From Platanthera guangdongensis (taxonomy: Eukaryota; Streptophyta; Magnoliopsida; Asparagales; Orchidaceae): 64,000 nucleotides of DNA. The stretch lies in NCBI GenBank assembly GCA_039583875.1, contig CM077158.1:238258453-238322452 (forward strand). The letters run 5' to 3'. Positions 42,593 to 53,284 of this stretch are shown in pieces. Both the position numbers and the translations under genes were made by a program. A model generated the notes under the pieces. That model had not been told where the DNA came from, ran no database searches, and saw only the letters and a program-made list of their open reading frames with translations. Position 1 is the stretch's first letter. Every line of letters begins with the position of its first letter.

Positions 42593-43620
42593 GTGTTAGT
42601 GGTCGCAGAAACACTCAAATTAGTATTCCATATGCTAGCTGCTATCGGACCAACACTTCCACAAGTTGATCATGTTCATAGAAAACACCCGATGAATCCA
42701 CCTCCTGATATTCCTCCCGTAGCACCTGCAACACAACACCGTCAAATGGATTTTCACCTGAAACAATTCCTAGAATTAAAACCACCAACCTTTAGCGGAG
42801 GCTTGTCTCCTTTGGAGACTGAAGATTGGATATTACGTATAAAAACAATCTTTCAAGTTATGGAATGTCCAAAGATCGAAAGGTTGGATTAGCCACTTTT
42901 CTTCTCGAAGGCGCAGCAAAGCATTGGTGGAATAGTATCGTCGCCAAGAAATACGTCGGATGTGGCAACATAACCTGGACGAACTTCCTGCAAGAATTCA
43001 CAAATTGGTTCGCCCCACTGTCAGAAAAATGTGTATTGTATGATCAATTCCTTCAACTTGTTCATGGAACTAAGTTAGTCATGCAATACAAGGCAGAATT
43101 CTCTAAGTTAGCATATTATGTTGACTCTCTCGTGGCTACCGAAGAAGATCGTTGTCGACAGTTTCAACAGGAACTGCACGATGATATTCGTAATTAACTA
43201 GTCTCTTTGGATATTCTTGAATATGGGAAACTAGTTGAAAGGGCTCGGTTGGTGTAGATTGATCAAGAAAAGTCTCAGAAGCATCAAAATCGTGGTAAAA
43301 GAAAAACGACTGAAACGACAAGCCAAAGGGAAGAGCAAGGCAGAGAAAATAAAATAGTCCAAATCTAGTCCATCTACCAGAAATGCATCCCAAGTAACTG
43401 TAACAAAATGTGCGAAATGTGACCGAATGCATCGAAGAGAGTGCTTAATTGGACTATGTTACTACTGTCATCAATCAGGACACACAAAGAATACAAGTCC
43501 AAAGCTCCTGAATAAAGAGTACAACTCTTGAGGACCACCACGTTTACCGCAACCCCAAGTATATCAAATGTAAGCTGAGTCATTAGCTTCAACACCTGCT
43601 CCTGTCCTTGCTCCAGTTTC
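42593..43620 (+). pseudogene. Ty3/gypsy gag
   Basis: Gag with FLELKPPTFSGG and EDWILRI at the N-terminus, then after a frameshift near 42880 LLEGAAKHWWNS, FTNWFAPLSEKCVLYDQFLQL and YKAEFSKLAYYVDSL. A TAA is near 43195. A zinc knuckle near 43455 reads CYYCHQSGHTKNTS, with the last Cys missing. A Pro-rich tail follows (PAPVLAPVSPQEVPEE) to about 43640. No protease, RT or integrase lies between here and the right LTR at 43840, so the element was non-autonomous or lost pol. Confidence 0.8.
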
Positions 43621-43814
43621 TCCTCAAGAAGTTCCAGAGGAACGTTTGATCCGACCGCGAGCGTTTAATATAGAACCCTAACGAGAGCAATAAGTGTAAT
43701 AAATCTATATTTTCTATTCATGTATATTTGTGTATATAAATAAAAGTGTAGTTATCTCAATACCTTGTCTCATTTAATCTATCATCTTCTAATCCATGAG
43801 TTTTCGAGGACGAA

Positions 43815-43839
43815 AAAGCTTATAAGGATGGAAGAATTG
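43815..43839 (+). other. Polypurine-like end of the gag-only gypsy element
   Basis: Downstream of a TTTTCGAGGACGAAAAAG block, commonly seen before gypsy 3' LTRs, comes GGATGGAAGAATTG directly before TGACGATCCC. Confidence 0.6.
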
Positions 43840-46141
43840 TGACGATCCCAAAAATATGTGAAATAATTTTAATTTTTCCCCGATGATGAACAAGAGGCAA
43901 TACGGATTTTTTGTATTAATTTTTCGCATTTTTCATTTCATTTTATTTAAATTTCCTTTATTTTGTTGCCAGGGGTGCCGATAGCCAAGTCTATATGAGT
44001 ATGATTGTGTTGTGTCATATGTGGGCTACCATTAGTGTTATGGGCTTGTTATTGACTGAGTGTTGTGCTGGGTTATGCATTTAACACATGAAATTTGAGT
44101 GGTGGCTGATTTGGTTTTGTATTGACACTTGGATTGTTGTGGTGTTTGCTGGTGGCATGGTTTGGGTTTAATTTGATGGCACCTGGACCAGTGCTTTAAT
44201 ATTATTTGGATCCTTCTACCGTTGGTCATTTACTGTGTTTAATAAAATGATCTCGAGCCCTTTCATTCTTCCGCATTCCATCTCTGTATTGTTCTTTGCC
44301 GCTAAATCCTGGTTGTTGCTTCCGACTTCTCCTTCTTCTCGTGCTCTGATTTTCCTTCCTGGCTGCCGTTTCACCTCTTCCTCTCCTCTTAGTAGTTGTT
44401 GCTACTGTTGATCTATGTCGTTGTTTGCTACATCGCCAACCTTGTGCTACCGACATTCTACCGCCGGTTTAGGGCATTTCTATCGTTGGTTTTGGAGTTG
44501 CTGCTGGTCTCCTCTGTATCCTACCTTCTTCTATACCTCCTCTGGAGAATTAGGAAGGATTTTGTCACACTTCTGCGATCTGAGAAGGATCCGTTGCGCA
44601 ATGACATTCTTCCTCCCTCTCATGCTGTAAGGATGCTTTTCTTTGCTTCTTCTGCTACTACCTTGTTGAAATAAGCTTTGCCCTATATTAGCCAGCCATC
44701 GTTATATTTTTTCACCGCTGACTGTGCCTTATTAGAGCTGGCTGTAGCTGTTTTCTCCATTTTTGGCTGATATTAGGGCTGTTTGGGGAGGAGCAATTGC
44801 TCTTTCTGACTATTGTTTTATCTTACTTTTTGGACATTTTTGGGGGGCAGATTAGTTAATTTTGGGTACTATTTTGTGCTGGACAGCCATGTGTTTGCTG
44901 GACAGTTTAGTTTAGCGGCTGTTTTGTGTTGGACAACCTTGTGTTTTATTGGATAAGTCGTGTTTAGGGGCCGGTATAGTGCTGGACAACTCTTTTGGAG
45001 GTTGTTTTTGTGTTGACAACTTTGTTAAAGGCTGATTTTGTGTTGGACACCAAGTATTTATATATTTTGCAGTTTATTTAAGTTGGTTTTCGTATTTGGG
45101 CGGATTTAAAACACCTTTTCCTAAAGCTTTTAAGCATTACACTACACATATAAGAGACGCAACCCAATTAAAGTGCGTGCTATTTCAGTGGTTTTTGAGG
45201 CCGAGAAACAAGAAGATGGCGTTTCAGGATAAACGTGACGATAATGTAAATAAGAATGCAAATAAAAGGAAGGGGTTGGTGAGTTTCTTATTTCTTGAAT
45301 TATGTTTATTTCAAGTACTTTTCATATTTCTTGTTTTAATTATTGAAAGATAATATTGCATGTGCATATAAGTTTAACTCAATGATATATCAATTTAAAA
45401 TAATTATGGACGAGGGAAAATTGGAAGCGATACAAAAATTCTGAGGGGAAGTTTTATTTTAAAACACCCGTTTCATATAAGTTAGGACAAGATAAGAATA
45501 ATATAAAAATTTTGCATAAGGAAATGTTAAGGATTGAATCATATGATGTCGAGGTTATCTACTGATTGATTCATCAGTAGGGGTTTGCCTACATTTTTGC
45601 CCTAAAGAGGTGGAGCTCAATTCAAGTTTGCATACCTTAATATTTCCTACTTTTTGTAACTAAAAATTTGAGGGGGGATCAAGTGTTAGGTTTGAGAGTA
45701 AACATTTTGATAATTATTGCTTATTGTGATGTATGCATATTGTTACCTCTCATTGTCTGTATGTATAATAGTTCACGAAGTACTTTTCCCACATAATCAT
45801 ATTTTTATGACTAGCCCTTCGCGGATATATTTTTTTAGGCAACAAGAGCGTCTCCAAGTGCACCACAAAGGATTCCTCTTGAAGAACTGATGACTGTATG
45901 ACTCAAGATTTTCATAGGAATTGAAGAAGTTTAGGAAAGGCATAAAGTCGCATGTCAAGATTATGATTGTGCATTCTGTAATGAGTATGGTTAAATACTC
46001 ATAATTACTATAAAACTTTTGTAAATATAAGTTAATGAATAAAAAAAATCTGATGTTTGTTGTTCTTTGTACTGTAGATCTTTAATTTGATTATTTGCTA
46101 CGAGGAGTTTATTGAAACTACGCTCGATCAAATCATTTGGG
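43840..46141 (+). repeat. Right LTR of the gag-only gypsy element
   Basis: Starts TGACGATCCC. The part up to 45565 matches the left LTR; 45566-46141 is present only here and, in mosaic form, at 53340-53770. The end is set by the resumption of the Tat LTR and is approximate. Confidence 0.6.
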
Positions 46142-46144
46142 AAG

Positions 46145-46567
46145 ACCGGAGTTCAGGTTTTCACAAGAGGTGGCTCGAAGGTGGATCGAAGGTGGCTCGT
46201 AGGAGGAATCTGACAGAGCTTTGACCTGAGGAGGAAGAAAGCAGTGGAGAGAAAAGATGATAAATGAGGAGACCTGTGGGCCTTTTTATAGCCTCCAAGA
46301 GGTGGTTACGATAGTTTTGCGGCTATCCGCACACCGTAACCACCAATAACATTATTTTAAAGATAGTTTTAGGTGCGTATTATTCGCATACTATTTTTAC
46401 AAAATGCAGGCCCCCACCAAATACATGTCCTCCACTACTAGTGGTGGTTACATGAGTAGTTATCCGCTCATTAGACGACGATGATCGTGCCTGAACGATC
46501 GAACGACGAGGAAGGCACCCTAAGATGGCAAAAGAGGCGCTCAACCACCACCTCATGGGTGGCCGAC
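46145..46567 (-). repeat. Tat 5' LTR, middle part
   Basis: Continues the Tat LTR of 40335-40743; homologous to 7090-7490. It ends near 46567, where the match to the 6.7-8.1 kb copy stops. Confidence 0.75.
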
Positions 46568-46730
46568 CCCGACTGTACAACCCCGTATTCGCGAAGAGTG
46601 GGCCCCAAACAAGGCATGCACGTTTTTAAGCTTTTGGGGAGTTTTGCACTCCTGGAGGCCAATTTTGGGTGGACATGTAGAATATACTAGTAGGGGGAGA
46701 AAATATTTCTCCCAACAAGGCCCCCTTGAA
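46568..46730. other. Short unassigned spacer before the long-LTR copia
   Basis: About 160 bp with no match seen elsewhere in the window. Confidence 0.4.
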
Positions 46731-46735
46731 GAGTG
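46731..46735. repeat. Target-site duplication of the long-LTR copia, left
   Basis: GAGTG directly before TGTAGAATTC; the same word is at 53280-53284. Confidence 0.85.
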
Positions 46736-48621
46736 TGTAGAATTCTGTGAAGTGAAAGTGGGTGAATGGATGGCTTGGGAAAACTATCCGCGCGGCCTAC
46801 GCGGACAGGGTTGGCGGACTGCTAGGTCGGCAGGGATGTTGTAGGCGGTTTGCTCTGTGGCGGCCTGGGCGGTCTGTTCGCGCGGACTACGCGGACAGCA
46901 GCAGCGGTCTGACAGGCCAGTGTATGCTCAGCAGGCGGATGACTCACAGGAAGTAACCGGGCGGATAGGAATGCTTTCCGCAGAGTCCGGCATAAAGCGG
47001 ACTGACGAACTGGAGCTCGGCAGACCGGTTTGGCAGCTGCCTTGGTCTTGATCTAGTGAAGCGGCAAGTGGAAGCCGCGGAGACCGCCGGTCAGCGCGGA
47101 CAGAAACTGGAGGTCGCCCGGTATGGCGGGCTAGATCCAGTGTCCGCCTGTAAGTGCGGACTGGCCCTTGCGGCCAGTGGGCTGGACTTGGTGGGAATTG
47201 AACCAAGTCTAGGAGGCTCAGTCCGGGGAGATCGCGCAGTGGAGCGCGGGCTGGTTTCTCAGTCCGCCAAGCTTAGTAGAAGTGCTGTTGCCTTGTTTGC
47301 TAGCTTGGGGATATGCGGACTGGAGGATTGCTTGTGCAGGAGCGTGCGGACTGGAGCCAGAGTCCGCTGAGTCCGGTTGAGCCTTGTGATGAGGTTATGG
47401 ACTCAGGGAAGCGAACTGGAGTTCGCTGTGTACGCGGACTGGATCGGCGTGTCCGCTGAGTCCGGCAATGCCTTGGTGATTAGGCAATGGACTTGGGATA
47501 TGCGGACGGAAGCCGGGTGTCCGCTGAGTCCGGCAGGTGCCTTGATGGCGAGGCCGCGGGCTCGGGTTTTGCGGGCTGATGCCTTGTCCGCAGAATGGCG
47601 GACACGGCTGTTGTGGAGTCCGGCTGTTGTCCTGGCTTGGTCTCTGGCGGCAAGGCGGACTGGATATTGGAGTCCGGCCTTGGAGAAGCTGGGGCGGACT
47701 GGCTATCTGCACAGGAGCGGCGAACTGGAATGTGTGTCCGCGGGCTGGCGGACACACTATGTTCTTGCTGCGGGTTGTGGCGGTTATCCTATCGGGAAGG
47801 GCGGTGACCATACTCATCGTCGTGCCTATAAATAGGACCCATGTCACATCAGGAAATAAGAGACCTAGACCGAAGTAAGTGAACAGTAATTGAGCTCACG
47901 TAAGGTGCGGCGGTCTGGACTTTGTGTCCGCGCGGATTGAGAGTTGACCCGGTTGTGCTGTGCAGGTTGTGCGGATAGCGCTGGAAAGCCAGGACTTGGC
48001 GCTGATTGCGGTCAGGGACAGTGCGGACACTGCGGTTAAGCAACAGGCGGTAAACAGCAGGTCGCGGATAGCGACCAGGCGGTCTTCTTTTTGGCAACTT
48101 AGTTCGGGGTTCAGGAAGTCGCCTGCTTCAGGCGGACTGTTCCATTCGGTGACGCAGCTTGTGCGGTCTGGCGGCTAGGCGACCTCGCGGTCAGGCGGCT
48201 TGCAGACCGGCGGTGAAGAACTAAGCATTGGAATAAGGGGTGAGTCCGCACGGCTTGGGTTGCGGTCTGGCGACCTGGCGGACTGAGCGGACTCCACAGC
48301 AGTAGGTCGGCGGCTTGTTGAGTTAGTCCGCGCGGCTTGTTTTTGTTCTTGTCTTTGTAACTGTCTCTGCTTTCCCGGTGTTGGGTTTTGGTGAAGCATG
48401 TCTCGCCATGTATGTCTCGCCTTGTAAAGAAGGTTGCTCTTGATCAATAAAGAAGCTTGTGCTGCATGTGTTGCTGGTTGTTACTGCTTTGTTGAGATAA
48501 TCTCTGCTAACTCCACGATCCGGGAAAACTTTCAACATTATAAGTGGGCGTTTCTCCTTCGGTTTGTTGAGTTTTCAACAGGGTATCCAAGGGGGCGTCT
48601 GCGGGTTGTTGAATTTTAACA
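46736..48621 (+). repeat. 5' LTR of the long-LTR copia
   Basis: Starts TGTAGAATTC and ends TTTTAACA. The body repeats GCGGACTGG, GAGTCCGCTGAGTCCGGC and similar words, which also create several long but meaningless open frames. A TATAAATA box (47827-47834) and an AATAAA (48446-48451) fit a promoter and a poly(A) signal. Confidence 0.92.
47827..47834 (+). promoter_or_regulatory. TATA box of the long-LTR copia
   Basis: TATAAATA in the 5' LTR. In the 3' LTR the same place (about 52408-52417) reads TATAGCAATA, split by two extra bases. Confidence 0.65.
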
Positions 48622-48634
48622 TGGTATCAGAGCC
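48622..48634 (+). other. Primer-binding site, initiator Met-tRNA
   Basis: TGGTATCAGAGCC immediately after the LTR end. Confidence 0.92.
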
Positions 48635-48707
48635 AGGTTGTTGGAGTGGTCAAGCAGTGCTCAATGGAAGTAGTTGCTCTTTTGTAGATGAAACCAGTGG
48701 TAGAACC

Positions 48708-49250
48708 ATGGCAGTGGAGGATGCAAGTTGTCTTGGTATTGATCTTCTTACAGAGACGAACTGTGATCAGTGGAAGTCCTGTATGAAGAGCTTTCTTCTT
48801 GGCGAGGACCTTTGGGAGGTTGTATGCGGAGCAGGAAGACAAGAGGATACTGCTGGCAATGCTGAGTCGATGAGAGCTTGGAAGGAGGCAAATGCGAAAG
48901 CGGAGTCTATTCTCAAGCAGGTGATCTCATCGGAGTTCTTGGACCACATCAGTGGATCCCGCTGTCGGTCAGCTGCGGAGGTCTGGACTTCCCTTGATGG
49001 GTTGTTCAGGAAGAAGGTGAAGGTTGCTGCGGAAGATGGTCCCAGGGAAGTCTACTTCATATCAGGAAGAAAGAAGTGTTTCTCCTAGGCATGATAAGAA
49101 GAGGAGCTCGGCAGGAAGGACCAAGGTGCTATCGGCAGAAATGCAAGCAGCAAGGTCATCTTCGGAAGGAGTGCAAGGTTGTCTTGCTCTCGACGAACGT
49201 AGCTCATGTAGAGAGGAAGGAGAAGAACGTAGTTGGGATTTCAACTAGTT
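48708..49250 (+). pseudogene. Copia gag with disrupted zinc knuckle
   Basis: Starts at the ATG at 48708 (the same residues as the copy at 763 minus; an upstream in-frame ATG would begin before the PBS). The UBN2-type gag is well kept (CDQWKSCMKSFLLGEDLWEVV, SAAEVWTSLDGLF). From about 49040 short insertions relative to the copy at 1-763 shift the frame; one in the knuckle turns C-X2-C into C-X4-C (CYRQKCKQQGHLRKEC). Gag then passes directly into AHVERKEKNVVG and the pre-integrase domain, with no protease. Confidence 0.88.
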
Positions 49251-49506
49251 CTGGAGCTGATCGGGTGGATGCCAGTGATAGTGCAGCTATCTGGCATGAA
49301 AGACTGGGGCATATAGGGATGGACAAGCTGAAAGCAATGGCGGAAAGCCCTGGGATTGCCGAGACTCGTAAGACTCTCTCGCGGGCTTGCCTAGATTGTC
49401 ATCCTATGTCTATGCGATGGTCGGGGGTGTGCGGGATGTCAGGAATGTGGAGCCTATCGCTTCATGGTTGACAAAGCACAATCCAGATGTAAAGCACCAT
49501 TGCCTA

Positions 49507-49535
49507 CCCCCCCCCCCCCCCCCCCCCCCCCCCCC
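49507..49535 (+). repeat. Homopolymer of 29 C
   Basis: Uninterrupted C run within the integrase region, at a place where the copy at 1-60 has only a few unrelated bases. It could be slippage or an assembly fault. Confidence 0.85.
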
Positions 49536-50369
49536 GCGGTTGTCCTCCCCTTCTCCATTGTGCTCTGGTGGGATCCCTTCCCGACCGTCACGACCAGCTA
49601 TCCTCTTGGAGGCAGCAGATTCATGCTGGTATTGGTTGATGACTATTCTAGGTATACTTGGGTATACTTTATGAAGAAGAAGTCCAACATGGTACGCTTG
49701 TTTGTGGAGTTCAAGAAGCTTGTGGAAGGCCAGCTTGGCCGGAGGATCAAGGTGTTGAGGACAAGTATCGGTGGTGAGTTTGCCTCAACCGAGTTCTCAC
49801 ACTTTTGCCCCCTCCAGGAAGCAAGGGATCCGGATGGAGCTTTCTTGTGGACATACTTCACAACAAGGCAGTATTGCAGCTCGGATGGTCCGTTGGTTAA
49901 CGGCGACCTGCAAGTGTTGGCTTCAGAGTAAAGGCGTTCCGAAGGCTCTTTGGGCGGAAGGGATGGCCTGTGCTGCTCATGTCATCAACCGGATGCCTCT
50001 TAGTCCGATCATAGTGAAGACTCCTTATGAGCTGATGTTCGGAGTGAAGCCCTCAGTGAATCACCTTCGGGTGTTTGGATCTACCTGCTATTTACACTCT
50101 CCAGGTGCTCTGAAAACAAAGCTAGCCTTTGTTGGGTATGATGAGCAGAAAAGAAGATGGAGGTGTATGGATCCTGCGACGAAGAAACTCATAGTGTCGA
50201 GAGATATTGTTTTCGATGAGTTGACGCCGTACTGGGGTAGCTCTTATGTGGAGCTAGAGATAAGCAGGTCAGATGGTGGGCTGAAGGAGGCTGCTGCTAA
50301 GGAAGTGGAGTTGCCTGAGTCACCAGGTGCTCCAGGTTGTTCTAGCTCCGGGGCAAAGGCGTCAGAGTC

Positions 50370-50590
50370 GGTAAGAAGGGGGAGCAATGCTCCAGGAACT
50401 TCAGACTCGAAGGCGGAAGCTTCCGGTTCAGGAAGCAGGGGGAGCGATGTTCCAAGTAGTTCTTGTTCAAGAGGGGAGTCTTCTGGTTCAGGTAGCAGGG
50501 GGAGCTTTGCTCCAGGTGCTTTTGATTCCAGTAAGGAGGCGTCTTGTTCAGGGAGCAAAGGGAGCATTGTTCCGGGTTTGCCCGGGAACG
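50370..50590 (+). repeat. Four in-frame 60-63-bp repeats coding a Ser/Gly-rich segment
   Basis: Units code variants of SGSGSRGSxAPG followed by Ser/Glu/Ala residues. All keep the frame. Confidence 0.8.
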
Positions 50591-51077
50591 GAGCTGGTTC
50601 AATAGCAGCGGAGGTGGTTAGCCATGATCCGGTTCTTCGAAGATCGAAGAGGATCAGTAAGCCACCAGCTCGATATAGCGAAGGGAATACGGCAGACTTG
50701 GTCTCGTGTTTCTTTGCTAGCCCTCATGTCGAGCAAAGTTCTTCTGGCTATGATGACCCCACTCGAATCAAGGAGGTGGTTGACATCAAGGCTGATGAGG
50801 TGACTTCTCTCAGAGGCAACGGGGCTTGGACTTCAGTGTCCAAGGAAGTTGGTGATACTCCTGTGATGCAAGAGTGGAGGTTGAAGCTGAAGAAGGCAGA
50901 GAAAGGAAGCATAAAAGACTCCTTTTTGGAGATGCTGGAGGGCTCCCTCATGATCCAAGATATGCGGGGCGAGGACTATGTCTTTGACAACTCTTCGTAG
51001 ATGCTCGCCGCCCCCAATCGGAAGGACCAGGTGCAAGGTTACGGGAGCTGCTGGAGTTATTCACCACTTCTCACTTC

Positions 51078-51086
51078 AAGGGGGAG
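51078..51086 (+). other. Polypurine tract of the long-LTR copia
   Basis: AAGGGGGAG directly before TGTTGAATTC. Confidence 0.85.
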
Positions 51087-53279
51087 TGTTGAATTCTGTG
51101 AAGTGAAAGTGGGTGAATGGATGGCTTGGGAAACCTATCCGCGCGGCCTACGCGGACAGGGTTGGCGGACTGCTAGGTCGGCAGGGATGTTGCAGGCGGT
51201 TTGCTCTGTGGCGGCCTGGGCGCCCCCTAGTCTGTTCGCGCGGACTACGCGGATCCTCCCCATTCCTCTGCAGCAGCGGTCTGACAGGCCAGTGTATGCT
51301 CAGCAGGCGGATGACTCCCAGGAAGTAACCGGGCGCTTCGACCTCGTAGGAATGCTATCCGCGTTGTAGAGTCCGGCATAAAGCGGACTGACGAACTGGA
51401 GCTCGGCAGACCGGTTTGGCAGCTGCCTTGGTCTTGCTCTAGTGAAGCGGCAAGGTGGAAGCCGCGGAGACCGCCGGTCAGCGCGGACAGAAACTGGAGG
51501 TCGCCCGGTATGGCGGGCTAGATCCAGTGTCCGCCTGTAAGTGCGGACTGGCCCTTGCGGCCAGTGGGCTGGACTTGGTGGGAATTGAACCAAGTCGCAG
51601 GAGGCTCAGTCCGGTGAGGAGATCGCGCAGTGGAGCGCGGGCTGGTTTCTCAGTCCGCCAAGCTTAGTAGAAGTGCTGTTGCCTTGTTTGCTAGCTTGGG
51701 GATATGCGGCGACTCGAGTATTGCTTGTCACCCCAAAGGGAGCATGCGGACGGCTCCCGATGGAGTTTTCCAGAGTCATGAATCGCTGAGTCCCCAAGAG
51801 TGGTTGAGCCTTGTGATGAGGTTATGGACGTCTCAGGGAAGCGGACTGGAGTTCGTTGTGTACACCACGCGGACTGGATCTGGGCGTGTCCGCTGAGTCC
51901 GGCAATGTTCCTCCCTTGGTGATTCAGAGGCAATGGACTTGGGATATGCGGACGGAAGCCGGTCCCGTGTCCGCTGAGTCCGGCCCTCAGGTGCCTTGAT
52001 GGCTCGAGCCGCTGAGGGAACAGTTTCTCGGGTTTTGGAGCGGGCTCAGCAGATGCCTTGTCCTGCAGCAATGGTAGGGACCGCCGTCAGGGCGGCTACG
52101 CGAGTTGCAGAAGCCTGGAGTCCGGCTAGACGCCCTTGAATCCTGGCTTGGGGGTCTCTGGCGGCATTAGGCAAAGGGACTGGATATTGGAGTCCGGCCT
52201 TGGAGAAGCTGGGTAAGCGGACTGGCATATATCTGCACAGGAGCGGCGAAGATTCCCTGAACCCATGTGTGTCCGCGGGCTGGCGGACAAACACTTGGGG
52301 TTGGATGTTCTTTCCGAGCTGCGGGTTGCCAAGTCAAAAAGAGAGGCGGTTATGTACAACCCCTATCTGGGAGTGAGGTCGCAAGTGACCATACTCATCG
52401 TCGTGCCTATAGCAATAGGACCCATGTCACATCAGGAAATAAGATTGTGGGCGACCTAGCAACCGAAGTAAGTGAACAGTAATTGAGCTCGCGTAAGGTG
52501 CGGCGGTCTGGACTTTGTGTCCGCGAGCTCGGATTCGCCGAGCTAAGTTGACCCAGGTTCCGTCGAGCTGTGCAGGTTGTGCGGATAGCGCTGGAAAGGC
52601 CAAGACTGATGGCGCTGATTACGGTCAGGGACAGAATGCGGACTCTGCGGTTAAGCAACATGCGGTAAACAGCAGGTCGCGGATAGCGACCAGGCGGTCT
52701 TCTCTTTGGCAACTTGGTTCGGGGTTCAGGAAGTCGCCTGCTTCAGGCGGTATTTTTTACTGTTTTCCATTCGGTGACGCATAACTTGTGCGGTCTGGCG
52801 GCTAGGCGACCTCGACCGGTCAGGTTCGGTTATTGCAGACCGGTTCGGTGAAGAACTAAGCATTGGAATAAGGGGTGAGTCCGCACGGCTTGGGTTGCAA
52901 GGTCTGAGGCGACTTAGCTGGCTCTGACTGAGCGGAGCTCCACAGCAGTAGGTCGGCGGCTTGTTGAGTTAGTCCCCGCGCGGCTTGTTTTTGTTCTTGT
53001 CTTTGTAACTGTCTCTGCTTTCCCGGTGTTGGGTTTTTCGGTTGAAGCATGTCTCGCCATGTATGTTTCGCCTTGTAAAGAAGGTTGCTCTTGATCAATA
53101 AAGAAGCTTGTGCTGCATGTGTTGCTGGTTGTTACTGCTTTGTTGAGATAAAATCTCTGCTAACTCCACGATCCGGGAAAACTTTCAACACTTATAAGTG
53201 GGCGAGGGTTTACTTCGGTTTGTTGAGTTTTCAACAGCGTATCCAAGGGGGCAAGTCTGCGGGTTGTTGAATTTTAACA
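51087..53279 (+). repeat. 3' LTR of the long-LTR copia with many short insertions
   Basis: Aligns end to end with the 5' LTR with few substitutions, but has dozens of extra 2-20-bp pieces, about 307 bp in total. Examples lie near 51223, 51253, 51336, 51715, 51770 and 52530. Ends TTTTAACA at 53279. Confidence 0.9.
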
Positions 53280-53284
53280 GAGTG
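53280..53284. repeat. Target-site duplication of the long-LTR copia, right
   Basis: GAGTG, identical to 46731-46735. Confidence 0.85.

Larger units (their letters stand above)
40744..46141 (+). mobile_element. Gag-only Ty3/gypsy element inside the Tat LTR
   Basis: Two LTR copies starting TGCGACGATCCC (40744) and TGACGATCCC (43840) enclose about 1.36 kb with gag only. The Tat LTR sequence that stops at 40743 resumes at about 46145, which sets the right end. The left LTR lacks about 580 bp present at the end of the right one, and the PBS and first part of gag are lost with it. No exact target duplication is seen (GACAG on the left, ACAAG on the right at best). The LTRs differ at roughly one base in ten. 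Confidence 0.75.
49251..51000 (+). pseudogene. Copia integrase with Ser/Gly-rich repeats and unknown tail
   Basis: The pre-integrase domain keeps WHERLGHIGMDKLKAM, but its CxxC part is scrambled by insertions. The core has FMLVLVDDYSRYTWVYF with the first Asp, but the second motif reads LRTSIGGEF where a working enzyme has LRTDNGGEF. A 29-base C run (49507-49535) interrupts the domain. From 49930 to 51000 the frame is clean: ALWAEGMACAAHVINRMPL, FGVKPSVNHLRVFGS, FVGYDEQKRRWRCMDP. Four repeats of about 21 residues follow (50370-50590), then RRSKRISKPPARYSE. The last 50 residues (MQEWRLKLKKAEKGSIKDSF onward) match no copia domain I know. RT and RNase H are absent. Confidence 0.85.
46736..53279 (+). 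mobile_element. Long-LTR copia lacking protease and reverse transcriptase
   Basis: A 6.5-kb element with LTRs at 46736-48621 (1886 bp) and 51087-53279 (2193 bp), GAGTG target duplications, a Met-tRNA PBS and a polypurine tract. Internally it has gag, pre-integrase and integrase, but no protease, and only the first residues that could belong to RT before an unrelated tail. The gag is close to that at 1-763, which lacks the protease at the same place. The 3' LTR and part of the interior carry dozens of short insertions relative to their clean counterparts. Confidence 0.92.

Noticed and set aside
40739..46150. Target duplication for the gag-only gypsy element
   Set aside because: GACAG and ACAAG match poorly and the right end is not fixed, so I do not claim one.
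46762..47835. Several open frames of 60-150 codons in the 5' LTR of the long-LTR copia
   Set aside because: They overlap on both strands, arise from GC-rich word repeats, have no domain and are broken in the 3' LTR.
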